Source: Candidatus Faecalibacterium faecipullorum
GTDB taxonomy: Bacteria; Bacillota; Clostridia; Oscillospirales; Ruminococcaceae
Length of the DNA: 49,784 nt
Direction of reading: 5' to 3'
NCBI GenBank assembly: GCA_019118985.1
Contig: DWXX01000080.1
Coordinates: 1-49,784, forward strand
Below, in pieces: positions 41,024-48,916 of this stretch (the stretch's first letter is position 1; each line of letters begins with the position of its first letter). The notes below the pieces were generated by a model. The model did no database searches, was not told the origin of the DNA, and saw only the letters and a list, made by a program, of their open reading frames with translations. A program made the position numbers and the translations under genes.

Positions 41024-42232
41024 ATGAAAGTTCTGGTTATCAACTGCGGTTCCTCTTCCCTGAAGTATCAGCTGATCGATATGGAAGGGGAGCAGGTGCT
41101 GTGCAAGGGCGTCTGCGAGCGCATCGGCATGGAGAGCAGCACCATCACCCACGAGGCCAACGGGCAGAAGGCCACCACCCCCGCGATCTTCCCCACCCAC
41201 ACCGAGGCGTTCCATGAGCTGATCAAGAAGATGACCACCGGCGCCGGCAAGTGCATCGAAAGCGTCAGCGAGATCGACGCCATCGGCCACCGCGTGGTCC
41301 ACGGCGGCGAGAAGTTCCAGTCCAGCTGCATGATCACCGACGAGGTCATCACTGCCCTGCGGGAGCTCAGCCCCCTGGCCCCCCTGCACAACCCCGCCGG
41401 CATCCTCGGCATCGAGACCGCCCGCAAGGTCTTTGGCCCCGATGTGCCGCAGGTCGCTGTCTTTGACACCGCCTTCCACAGCACCATGCCGCCCAAGGCC
41501 TACATGTACGCCATCCCCTACGAGTATTATAAGGAATACGGCGTCCGCCGCTACGGCTTCCACGGCACCAGCCACAAGTACGTCAGCCGCAAGGCCGCCG
41601 ATTACCTGGAGGAGCCCATCTCCCGCCTGAAGATCATCACCTGCCACCTGGGCAACGGCTCGTCCATCACCGCGGTGGACCAGGGCCGTGTGGTCGACAC
41701 CTCGATGGGCATGACCCCGCTGGCCGGCCTGATGATGGGCACCCGCTGCGGCGACCTCGACCCCTCGGTGGTCAACTACCTGAAGTATAACCTGGACATC
41801 ACCGGCCACGCGCTGGACCAGATCCTGAACAAGAAGTCGGGCCTGCTGGGCATCTCGGGCGTCTCGAGCGATATGCGCGACGTCGAGAAGGCCGCCCGCG
41901 AGGGCAACGACCGCGCGCAGCTGGCCATCGATATGCTGACCTACCAGATCAAGAAGGTGGTGGGCAGCTACATCGCGGCCATGGGCGGCGTGGACGCCAT
42001 CGTCTTTACCGGCGGCATCGGCGAGCATGACGACATCATCCGCGCCAAGATCTGCCACCACATGGACTGGCTGGGCATCCGCATCGACACCGACAAGAAC
42101 CGCAACCCCCACGGCGACGTCTGCGAGGTCACCGCCTGGGGCGCCAAGGTCCGGGTGCTGATCATCGCCACCAACGAGGAGCTGATGATCGCCCGCGACA
42201 CCGCCGAAGTGGTGGAGAAGGCCGCCGACTGA
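41024..42232 (+). CDS. ackA: acetate kinase
   Basis: A 402-residue cytoplasmic enzyme converting acetyl phosphate and ADP to acetate and ATP, the last step of acetate fermentation. The ASKHA-fold signature VINCGSSSLKYQL at the N-terminus, HRVVHGGEKF, FGFHGTSHKY-type RRYGFHGTSHKYVS, HLGNGSS and VFTGGIGEHDD are all present. AGGAGG precedes the ATG at 41024. No pta gene lies in the window. The gene has its own strong promoter and a terminator that overlaps its stop codon. Confidence 0.97.
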   Translation: MKVLVINCGSSSLKYQLIDMEGEQVLCKGVCERIGMESSTITHEANGQKATTPAIFPTHTEAFHELIKKMTTGAGKCIESVSEIDAIGHRVVHGGEKFQSSCMITDEVITALRELSPLAPLHNPAGILGIETARKVFGPDVPQVAVFDTAFHSTMPPKAYMYAIPYEYYKEYGVRRYGFHGTSHKYVSRKAADYLEEPISRLKIITCHLGNGSSITAVDQGRVVDTSMGMTPLAGLMMGTRCGDLDPSVVNYLKYNLDITGHALDQILNKKSGLLGISGVSSDMRDVEKAAREGNDRAQLAIDMLTYQIKKVVGSYIAAMGGVDAIVFTGGIGEHDDIIRAKICHHMDWLGIRIDTDKNRNPHGDVCEVTAWGAKVRVLIIATNEELMIARDTAEVVEKAAD

Positions 42233-42283
42233 GCCCGACCCTTTGGCTGGAAACGAATTTCACGCAGCGGGGGCCTGTTTTTT
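42219..42283 (+). terminator. probable ackA terminator overlapping its stop codon
   Basis: AGGCCGCCGACTG (42219-42231, in the last ackA codons) pairs with CAGCGGGGGCCT (42265-42276) with one mismatch and one bulge. An AGCC/GGCT pair lies in the loop. GTTTTTT follows. Confidence 0.55.
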
Positions 42284-42285
42284 GG

Positions 42286-42314
42286 TTGACAAATCGGCCA
42301 AAGCGGGGTACAAT
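42286..42314 (+). promoter_or_regulatory. promoter of the zinc-ribbon gene
   Basis: TTGACA (42286-42291), 17 bases, TACAAT (42309-42314). A leader of about 125 bases follows; I see no known riboswitch in it. Confidence 0.88.
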
Positions 42315-42445
42315 AAGGAAGTCCTCGACCCTGAGGGCAAACATCACGCTTCAAGCCCCTGGTAAGCTAACGATCGGCGCCCCAAAACCAAGGTGTAGTT
42401 CCAATCCTTCCGCGGGCAAGAACACAAACAAGAGGAGATACGACC

Positions 42446-42733
42446 ATGTTCGAAGACAAGACTTTAGTTTGCAAGGACTGCGGCAAGGAGTTTGTTTGGA
42501 CTGCCGGCGAGCAGGAGTTCTACGCATCCCGCGGCTTTGAGAACCAGCCCCAGCGCTGCAAGGCCTGCCGTGACGCCCGCAAGAACGGCATCCGTCCCGC
42601 TTCCACCGGCGAGCGCAAGATGTACGACGCTGTCTGCGCCTCCTGCGGCAAGGCCTGCAAGGTGCCCTTCCAGCCCCGTGAGGACCGCCCCGTCTACTGC
42701 TCCGACTGCTTCGCACGGATCAAGCAGAACTAA
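42446..42733 (+). CDS. small zinc-ribbon protein
   Basis: A 95-residue protein with four Cys pairs: CKDCGKEF, CKACRDAR, CASCGKAC and CSDCF. These suggest two zinc ribbons, of the probable-zinc-binding type (zf-trcl-like first half, then a CxxC-PFQPREDRPVYCSDC second half). Proteins of this kind are common in Clostridia; the role is unknown, possibly RNA or DNA binding. A strong promoter, AGAGGAGA ribosome site and a terminator frame it as a single-gene unit. Its codon use, rich in preferred codons, points to high expression (inference). Confidence 0.9.
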   Translation: MFEDKTLVCKDCGKEFVWTAGEQEFYASRGFENQPQRCKACRDARKNGIRPASTGERKMYDAVCASCGKACKVPFQPREDRPVYCSDCFARIKQN

Positions 42734-42745
42734 GTTGTGACCGTG

Positions 42746-42778
42746 AAGGGCTCCTGCCGCCGCGCAGGGGCCCTTTTT
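42746..42778 (+). terminator. terminator of the zinc-ribbon gene
   Basis: AAGGGCTCCTGC pairs with GCAGGGGCCCTT with one mismatch, followed by TTTTT. Confidence 0.87.
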
Positions 42779-42823
42779 GGGTATACTGTCCTGTAACCAA
42801 GAACACCGAAAGGACCGAAAGCT

Positions 42824-43084
42824 ATGTTTGACATCTTCAACTCCATCCGCAAAACGAGCGGCGGGGACGCCCCCTTCCAGGTCACCCGCCAGACCATCAT
42901 CGGGGACATCCTGGATATGGACAGCACCACCGCCCCCTACTTTATGGAGATCGGGATGCACTGCCTGGGCTGCCCTGCCTCCCGCGGGGAGAGCATCGAG
43001 GAAGCCTGCGCCGTCCACGGCGTGGACTGCGACGCCCTGCTCGCCAAGCTGAACGCCCATCTGGCGGGCAAAGCCGGCGCCTGA
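42824..43084 (+). CDS. DUF1858 domain protein
   Basis: An 86-residue protein whose C-terminal half is the DUF1858 domain: TIIGDILDMDSTTAPYFMEI, then GMHCLGCPASRGESIEEACAVHG with the two conserved Cys. The family resembles hybrid-cluster-associated small redox or metal-binding proteins, but no function is established. AAAGGA lies 8-9 bases before the ATG. A TATACT at 42782-42787 could be its -10, with a poor -35. Stop and trmK start are separated by one base. Confidence 0.9.
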   Translation: MFDIFNSIRKTSGGDAPFQVTRQTIIGDILDMDSTTAPYFMEIGMHCLGCPASRGESIEEACAVHGVDCDALLAKLNAHLAGKAGA

Positions 43085-43085
43085 C

Positions 43086-43745
43086 ATGGCGCTGGACGCA
43101 CGTCTGGCTGCCGCGGCCCAATTGGTGCGCCCGGGGCTGCCGGTGGCGGACATCGGCTGCGACCACGGCAAGCTGACCGCCGCGCTGGCCCTTTCGGGGC
43201 TGTACCCCCGGGTCATCGGCAGCGACCTGCGCGCCGGCCCGCTGGAGAAGGCCCGCCGCACCCTCGCGGCGGCACACTGTCAAGACCGCGCCGAGCTTCG
43301 GCTGGGCGACGGTCTTTCTGTGCTACGCCCGGGGGAGGTGGGGACGGTGGTCATCGCCGGGGTGTCGGCCCAGACCGCCTGGCAGATGCTGGAGGCCGTG
43401 CCCTGGGTCTTTGACCCGGCGGGGCCGCGGCTGGTGCTCATCCCGGCCACCCGCCACGACGAGCTGCGCCGCTGGCTGGCGGCGCATGGCTTTCGCCTTG
43501 TCTGCGACCGGCCGGTGGCCGCCGCCGGCCGCTGGTACGCGGTGATGGCCGCCGAGTACGACGGGCAGAAACGGGCGCTGACCCTGGCCGAAGCCCTCTA
43601 CGGCAAGACCGGCGACTGGCCGGAGGCTGCCGGCTACCAGGCCAAGCAGCGGGAAAAGCTGGCCAAGCTCCGCCGGGGCGTCCCCGACGGCAGCCCCGCC
43701 GCCCGCGAGATGGATGCGCTGCTGCGCGCAGAACAAGGAGGCTGA
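43086..43745 (+). CDS. trmK: tRNA (adenine-22-N1)-methyltransferase TrmK family
   Basis: A 219-residue SAM-dependent methyltransferase. The N-terminal VADIGCDHGKLTAALALSG is motif I of the COG2384/TrmK family, which methylates A22 in tRNAs. The usual IAGMGG at motif IV reads VIAGVSAQT here, which departs from the family. A C-terminal coiled part follows, as in the family. It is followed by a Nif3-type gene, the order seen in many Firmicutes, which supports the assignment. The altered motif leaves the activity less certain. Confidence 0.82.
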   Translation: MALDARLAAAAQLVRPGLPVADIGCDHGKLTAALALSGLYPRVIGSDLRAGPLEKARRTLAAAHCQDRAELRLGDGLSVLRPGEVGTVVIAGVSAQTAWQMLEAVPWVFDPAGPRLVLIPATRHDELRRWLAAHGFRLVCDRPVAAAGRWYAVMAAEYDGQKRALTLAEALYGKTGDWPEAAGYQAKQREKLAKLRRGVPDGSPAAREMDALLRAEQGG

Positions 43746-43749
43746 CTGT

Positions 43750-44529
43750 ATGGAGATCGCGATCCGGACCATTTACGACGCCATGGCCCGGCTGGCCCCG
43801 CCCGAACTGGCCGAAAGCTGGGATAACCCCGGCCTGCTGGTGGACTGCGGCCGCCCGGTGGAGCGGGCGCTGACCGCCCTGGACATCACCCCCGAGGTGG
43901 TGGCCGAGGCGCAGCGGCTGGGCTGCGGGGTGATCGTGGCCCACCACCCGGTCATCTTCAGCCCGCTCAAGCGGCTGGACGGCCGGGACCTGCCCTTCCT
44001 GCTGGTGCAGGCGGGCATCTCGGCCATCTGTATGCACACCAACTTCGACGCGGCCGAGGGGGGCGTCAACGACACCCTGGCCGGCATTCTGGGTATGACG
44101 GACACCGCGCCCATCGCGAACGGCTGCGGCCGGGTGGGCGCCATCGAGCCCTGCACCGTCCCGGCGCTGGCCGCCCTGGCGGCGGAGCGTCTGGGCGGCT
44201 TCTGCGTGCCGCCCCTCGCGGGGCCGGCGGTGCAGGTCAAGTACGCCGACAACGGCCGCCCCGTCCGCCGGCTGGCGGTCATCAGCGGGTCGGGGGGCAG
44301 CCTGCTGGAAGAGGCGCTGGCCGCCGGGGCCGACTGCCTGCTGACCGGCGAGGCGGGCCACCACCACGCCATCGACGCGGCGCGGCTGGGGCTGGGCCTT
44401 GTCGCCGCGGGCCACTACGCCACCGAGTACCCGGCCGCCGCGGCCCTGGCCGCCCGGCTGCAGCAGGCGGTGCCGGGGCTGGCGGTCTTTGCAAGCCGGG
44501 AGAACCGCGACCCCTTTACCTATTTATAA
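43750..44529 (+). CDS. Nif3-like dinuclear metal centre protein
   Basis: A 259-residue member of the Nif3/YqfO (GTP cyclohydrolase I type 2-like) family, which forms a toroidal hexamer with a two-metal site. Metal ligands are visible in VAHHPVIFSPLK and CMHTNFDAAEGGVNDTLA, and the C-terminal GEAGHHHAIDAARLGL and AGHYATEYPA. The in vivo role is unsettled. AAGGAGG lies inside the trmK end, giving coupled translation. I chose the ATG at 43750. Confidence 0.93.
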   Translation: MEIAIRTIYDAMARLAPPELAESWDNPGLLVDCGRPVERALTALDITPEVVAEAQRLGCGVIVAHHPVIFSPLKRLDGRDLPFLLVQAGISAICMHTNFDAAEGGVNDTLAGILGMTDTAPIANGCGRVGAIEPCTVPALAALAAERLGGFCVPPLAGPAVQVKYADNGRPVRRLAVISGSGGSLLEEALAAGADCLLTGEAGHHHAIDAARLGLGLVAAGHYATEYPAAAALAARLQQAVPGLAVFASRENRDPFTYL

Positions 44530-44564
44530 TATAGCACCCACAACGACCCGAAAGGGGGAAGAGC

Positions 44565-46307
44565 ATGGCACTGGATGCCGCTACATTGGCGCTGACGGCG
44601 GCCGAACTGGGCCGCGTGGTGACCGACGCCAAGATCGCAAAGATATTTGAGCCCACAAGGGACGAGCTGGTCCTCACCCTGCGCACCCGCACCGAGACCT
44701 ACAGCCTGCTGCTGTCGGCCCGCAGCGGGTCGGCGCGGGTCTGCCTGACCGGCGAGAGCTTTGAAAACCCCGAGACCCCGCCCTCCTTCTGCATGCTGAT
44801 GCGCAAGCACCTGACCGGCGGCCGGCTGACCGCCGTCCGGATGGAGCCGGGGGACCGCATCGTCTACTTCGACTTTCTGTGTACCAACGAGATGGGGGAC
44901 CTTGTCACCAACACCCTCTGCGCCGAGCTGATGGGCCGCTACTCCAACCTGGTTTTGGTGCAGAGCGGCCGGATCATCGACGCGCTCAAGCGGGTGGACT
45001 TTGAGGACAGCGAGATCCGGCAGCTGCTGCCGGGGCTGGCTTACACCGTGCCCCCCAAGCCCGCGCGGCCCGATTTTCTGGCGGCGAGCGGGGCGGCCAT
45101 CGTGGCGGCGGCCTGCCAGAAAGACCTGCCGGTGGCCGCGGCGCTGAGCCGGACGGTGGCGGGGGTGGGCCCGGTGGTCTGCCGCGAGGCGGCCTGGCGC
45201 GCCTTCGGCCCCGAAGAGAAGATCGCCTGCGAGCTGGACGAGGCCGGCAAGCGCCGCCTGCTGGATGCCGTCGAAGAGCTGAAGACCGAGCACGCCGCCG
45301 GCGGCGCCCCCTGCAGCGTGGCGGGCCCCGACGGCAAGCTGATCGAGTACACCTTCTTCTGCCCGCAGCAGTACGGCGCCGGGTACGAGGTGCGGCGGTG
45401 GCCCTCCTTCTGCGAGATGCTGGAGGGCTACTACGCCGAGAAAGACCGGGCCGAGCGGCTGCGCACCAAGAGCCGCGAGCTGCACAAGGCGGTGCACAAT
45501 ATGTACGAGCGGGCCGTCCGCAAGCAGGCCGCCCGCAAAGAGGAACTGGCCGCCAGCGAAAAGAGCGAGCAGCTGCGGCTGTACGGCGAGCTGCTGTCGG
45601 CCAACCTCTACCGCGCCGAGAAGGGGATGAAGAGCATCACCGTCCCCAACTGGTACGACGGCACCGAGGCGACCATCCCCCTCGACGTCCGCTACACCCC
45701 CAGCCAGAACGCCCAGAACTACTTCAAGAGCTACAAGAAAAAGCAGACCGCCGCCCGGATGCTGGCCGGCCTGCTGGAAGAGGGCGAAAAGGAGATCGCC
45801 TACCTCGAGACCGTCCTCTATGAGGTGGAGAGCGCCCCCGGCGAGGCCGCCCTCAACGAGATACGGGCCGAGCTGAAAAGCCAGGGCTACCTGAAATACT
45901 ATAAGCCCCGGGACAAAAAGCAGCGCCCCGCCGACTTCTATCGCTACACCTCCTCGGACGGGTTCGAAATCTTGGTGGGGCGCAACAACCTCCAGAACGA
46001 CCGGCTGACCCTGCACACCGCCCGCGGCAAGGACCTGTGGTTCCACACCAAAAACGCCCCTGGCAGCCACACGGTGGTGCTGAGCGGCGGCCGGGACATC
46101 CCCGACCGCACCCGCGAGGAGGCCGCCCAGCTGGCGGTGCTGCACTCCAGCCAGGCGAAGGGGGTCAAGGTGGCGGTGGACTACACCGAAGTGAAGAACA
46201 TCCGCAAGACCGCCGGCCTCAAGCCGGGCATGGTGCTGTACGACCAATACGAGACAGCCTACATCACCCCCGACCCCGCCCTGGCCGAACGGCTGCGGAA
46301 GAAATGA
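44565..46307 (+). CDS. rqcH: Rqc2 homolog RqcH, NFACT-family ribosome rescue factor
   Basis: A 580-residue NFACT protein. In bacteria RqcH binds stalled 50S-peptidyl-tRNA complexes and directs poly-alanine tailing of the nascent chain for degradation. The NFACT-N domain begins MALDAATLALTAAELGRVV; RMEPGDRIVYFDF holds the conserved Asp-Arg. A long coiled-coil (about residues 275-430) and NFACT-R (GFEILVGRNNLQNDRLTLHT, DLWFHTKNAPGSHTV) follow. Such proteins are also listed as fibronectin-binding FbpA. AAAGGGGGAAGAG precedes the ATG. It ends 75 bases before the AlbA_2 gene. Confidence 0.93.
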   Translation: MALDAATLALTAAELGRVVTDAKIAKIFEPTRDELVLTLRTRTETYSLLLSARSGSARVCLTGESFENPETPPSFCMLMRKHLTGGRLTAVRMEPGDRIVYFDFLCTNEMGDLVTNTLCAELMGRYSNLVLVQSGRIIDALKRVDFEDSEIRQLLPGLAYTVPPKPARPDFLAASGAAIVAAACQKDLPVAAALSRTVAGVGPVVCREAAWRAFGPEEKIACELDEAGKRRLLDAVEELKTEHAAGGAPCSVAGPDGKLIEYTFFCPQQYGAGYEVRRWPSFCEMLEGYYAEKDRAERLRTKSRELHKAVHNMYERAVRKQAARKEELAASEKSEQLRLYGELLSANLYRAEKGMKSITVPNWYDGTEATIPLDVRYTPSQNAQNYFKSYKKKQTAARMLAGLLEEGEKEIAYLETVLYEVESAPGEAALNEIRAELKSQGYLKYYKPRDKKQRPADFYRYTSSDGFEILVGRNNLQNDRLTLHTARGKDLWFHTKNAPGSHTVVLSGGRDIPDRTREEAAQLAVLHSSQAKGVKVAVDYTEVKNIRKTAGLKPGMVLYDQYETAYITPDPALAERLRKK

Positions 46308-46382
46308 ATTTTGTGCCGACGTGTTTCTGCTGTGCATAAGTCAGAGCGGTGGTAATATGATGAGCGGAAGGAGGCGTCCAAG

Positions 46383-47831
46383 ATGACATTTTCCAAGATC
46401 GATCCGTCGCTCTCGGCTGAGAAGCTGAGATCAATGCCGGAAGGCCAGTTCTTTGACCGAAAAAGCGCCCGTCTGGCGGCGAAAGATTTTGCCCATCAGC
46501 TCTCGGCGTTCGCAAATGCGTCGGGCGGACTGATCGCAATGGGGATAGAGGATGACGGCTGCTTTACAGGCGTTTGCACCGAGAAGGAAAATGAATTTCG
46601 CCAGGCTGCGTTTGACTATCTGCAGTTGCCTCCAGACTATCAGGTGGAGATGGTGCCCTGCACACTGGACAATGGCGAGAGCGGCCGGCTGATGCTTTTT
46701 CATGTCGCACCCAGTGCAAATGAAATCATAAAAATGAAGAATGGGGAGGCGTATCTGCGCGTAGGGGATGCGACCCGCAAACTGAACGCAGAAACGCTCG
46801 CCGCGCTGGAATACTCCAAGGGGATCAAAAGCTACGAATCGCGCCTGATCGACGACGCCACACTGGACGATCTGGATGCAGATCTAATTCGTCAGTATAC
46901 CGAGCGGTTGAATGTATCCGCAAGTTCTGCATTGGATGTCTTGAAAGGACGCGGTCTGATCCGGGAAAAGGACGGACAGCTCAAAATCACCGTTGCGGCA
47001 GTACTTCTGTTTGGAAAATGCCCGACGCAGTATCTGCCGGGAGCGCGGGTCCGTTTCCTTCGCTATGAAGGGACGACTGCACAGGTGGGTGAACGGTTCA
47101 ACCTGATCAAAGACATAACGCTGGAGAAGGCGCTGCCATTGACCGTAGGCGAGAGCCGTATCCTGCTGGAATCGCAGATGCGGGAATTTCAGCGACTGGA
47201 TCGGGACGGTGTTTTTCGTAAAATTCCGGAGTACCCGTCTTTTGCCTGGATGGAAGGGATCGTCAATGCTGTGACCCACAGGGATTATTCGCTGCAAGGG
47301 GACTACATTCGCGTTGTCATGTATGATGACCGGCTCGAAATTTCCAGTCCCGGGCGCCTGCCGAGCATCGTTACGGTGGATAACATCCAGAACACCCGCT
47401 TTTCCCGCAATCCCCTCATCGCACGGGTGCTTGGCGACTTTGGGTATGTGCGCGAGCTGAACGAAGGAGTCAAGCGCATCTATACGGATATGGAGTCCTA
47501 TTTCCTTGATCCGCCTGTTTTCAGCGAGCCAAATTACAACACAGTGCTGCTTGTGCTGAAGAACAACATCGCTGCGCGATCGCTGCGCAGGCTTGAGTCG
47601 CAGCAGGTTCAGCAGTACTGGAAAGAGTTGGAGCCTTTGGACAGGGAACTGGTTTTCTATATTGCCAATCTGGATAAATGTACCCCCCGCGTTTTGATCG
47701 AGACGACAGGAAAATCGCGCCCCACCATTCTGCAGCACTTGAAAAAGATGGTCGCGCAGGGAATCCTGACAGAACATGCCACCTCGTTAAAAGACCCCAG
47801 AAAGTACTATACTTTGCAGGCGGCAAAATGA
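46383..47831 (+). CDS. AlbA_2 (Schlafen-like) / HATPase-type putative DNA-binding protein
   Basis: A 482-residue protein of the RecG-related transcriptional regulator group. About residues 20-130 are an AlbA_2 fold (GQFFDRKSARLAAKDFAHQL, FANASGGLIAMGIEDDG, YLRVGDATRKL). A central GHKL-like HATPase_c_4 region has WMEGIVNAVTHRDYS and DDRLEISSPGRLP, and a C-terminal winged helix has TGKSRPTILQHLKKMVAQG. Its base composition (about 50-55% GC) is far below its neighbours and codons are more varied, a sign of transfer. GGAAGGAGG precedes the ATG. Role unknown; related genes occur on mobile and defence islands. Confidence 0.88.
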   Translation: MTFSKIDPSLSAEKLRSMPEGQFFDRKSARLAAKDFAHQLSAFANASGGLIAMGIEDDGCFTGVCTEKENEFRQAAFDYLQLPPDYQVEMVPCTLDNGESGRLMLFHVAPSANEIIKMKNGEAYLRVGDATRKLNAETLAALEYSKGIKSYESRLIDDATLDDLDADLIRQYTERLNVSASSALDVLKGRGLIREKDGQLKITVAAVLLFGKCPTQYLPGARVRFLRYEGTTAQVGERFNLIKDITLEKALPLTVGESRILLESQMREFQRLDRDGVFRKIPEYPSFAWMEGIVNAVTHRDYSLQGDYIRVVMYDDRLEISSPGRLPSIVTVDNIQNTRFSRNPLIARVLGDFGYVRELNEGVKRIYTDMESYFLDPPVFSEPNYNTVLLVLKNNIAARSLRRLESQQVQQYWKELEPLDRELVFYIANLDKCTPRVLIETTGKSRPTILQHLKKMVAQGILTEHATSLKDPRKYYTLQAAK

Positions 47832-47848
47832 GATGCGGATCACTCGCC

Positions 47849-47978
47849 TACTCTAAAATTCTGCAAACGAACTCTAAACAGAACAATAGGCGATTTATCA
47901 AGATCAAAAGCCGACTCCGCTCCGTCTGCCTTGTGCGGCGGAGCGGTTTACTCTAAAATGCTCTAAAAAACACTAAAG
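47849..47978. repeat. CTCTAAA repeats after the AlbA_2 gene
   Basis: CTCTAAA occurs at 47851, 47872, 47951 and 47961, with a variant ACTAAAG at 47972. TACTCTAAAAT appears twice exactly 100 bases apart (47849 and 47949). The repeats surround the terminator at 47917-47949. They could be binding sites or borders of a degraded element. Confidence 0.5.
47917..47949 (+). terminator. probable terminator of the AlbA_2 gene
   Basis: CCGCTCCG (47917-47924) pairs with CGGAGCGG (47939-47946), followed by TTTA; the T run is short. Confidence 0.55.
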
Positions 47979-48055
47979 TCTGTTTGGTACAGCTGCAGCA
48001 AGGGGCGGCGCCAAAAAATGAGCGAAATTTTTATAAATCCTGCACAAATTTCTAC

Positions 48056-48084
48056 TTGCGCTGTGGCTGCGGGTATCGTATCAT
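48056..48084 (+). promoter_or_regulatory. upstream promoter P1 of the S10 operon
   Basis: TTGCGC (48056-48061), 17 bases, TATCAT (48079-48084). AT-rich blocks (48015-48050) before it could act as an UP element. Confidence 0.7.
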
Positions 48085-48144
48085 AGAAAGGCGGCGGGCG
48101 GCAAAAACCCGCGCAAAAAAGTTTGATTTTTTTCAAAAAAGGGC

Positions 48145-48173
48145 TTGCAAAACGGCCGCAGGTATGGTAAACT
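48145..48173 (+). promoter_or_regulatory. downstream promoter P2 of the S10 operon
   Basis: TTGCAA (48145-48150), 17 bases, TAAACT (48168-48173). T- and A-rich tracts lie at 48120-48140, directly upstream. Confidence 0.75.
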
Positions 48174-48179
48174 ATTTGT

Positions 48180-48514
48180 CGGCTGCAAGGGGCTTGTGCG
48201 ATACAAGTCGTGCAGGCCGCGATATGCGTTGATGCGGGAGGTTGCCGCACGGCAGATAGCCGATGCGGGTTATTTCCGCGGAGTATGTCCGATCTTTGAA
48301 CCGGGCGAAAGAATTACTGTGAGTGAAGGGATATGTCCCCCGCCGCCATGCGGCTGCGCCGGACCAATGTCTGCCTGTCTTTGCTAGAATCTCTTTCCGG
48401 GAAAACTGCGTGGCGGTTTACCGGCTTTTCTAATGCGAAGATGTGAGACACCCGGAGCAGTGTGCAGTGATTGATCGAGTTGCCCAACTACACATTATTA
48501 GGAGGCACAACCAA
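48180..48514 (+). promoter_or_regulatory. long leader of the S10 operon
   Basis: About 335 bases between P2 and rpsJ contain no credible gene. The first part folds as nested stems: GGCTGCA (48181) with TGCAGGCC (about 48213-48220), enclosing GCTTGT/ACAAGT. GGGATATGTCCC and a CCGG...CCGG pairing follow. I do not recognise a known ribosomal-protein leader; autogenous control is inference. Confidence 0.5.
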
Positions 48515-48826
48515 ATGGCAGTCAAGGAAAAAATCAGAATCCGTCTTCAGAGCTACGATGTCCAGCTGATCGATGCGGCGGCAGAGAAGATCGTTGAGAC
48601 CGCGAAGCGCACCGGCGCCCGCGTGTCCGGCCCCATCCCCCTGCCCACCGACCGTGAGGTGGTCACCGTGCTGCGTGCGACCCACAAGTACAAGGACAGC
48701 CGCGAGCAGTTCGAGAGCCGCACCCACAAGCGCCTGATCGACATTCTGAAGCCGTCCAACAAGACGGTCGAGGCTCTGATGAGCCTCCAGCTCCCCGCTG
48801 GCGTGGACATCGAGATCAAGCTGTAA
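48515..48826 (+). CDS. rpsJ: 30S ribosomal protein S10
   Basis: A 103-residue protein, normal length, starting MAVKEKIRIRLQSYDVQLID and containing GPIPLPTDREVVTVLRATHKYKDSREQFE (markers across the middle loop). It is part of the 30S head and, as NusE, of antitermination complexes. AGGAGG lies 9 bases before the ATG. It is the first gene of the S10-spc operon; rplC and rplD follow in the conserved order. Confidence 0.98.
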   Translation: MAVKEKIRIRLQSYDVQLIDAAAEKIVETAKRTGARVSGPIPLPTDREVVTVLRATHKYKDSREQFESRTHKRLIDILKPSNKTVEALMSLQLPAGVDIEIKL

Positions 48827-48842
48827 CAAGCACGGATCGATG

Positions 48843-48889
48843 CCCTCGTTTCCCGAGGGGTCATGTTGGCGGTGACGTGCGCCGCCAAC
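48843..48889 (+). promoter_or_regulatory. two hairpins between rpsJ and rplC
   Basis: CCCTCG/CGAGGG (48843-48860) and a perfect 8-bp GTTGGCGG/CCGCCAAC stem (48865-48872 with 48882-48889). No T run follows, so they are not terminators. Control of rplC translation or mRNA processing is possible. Confidence 0.45.
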
Positions 48890-48916
48890 CAATAACCTTT
48901 ACAGGAGGAAAAGAAA

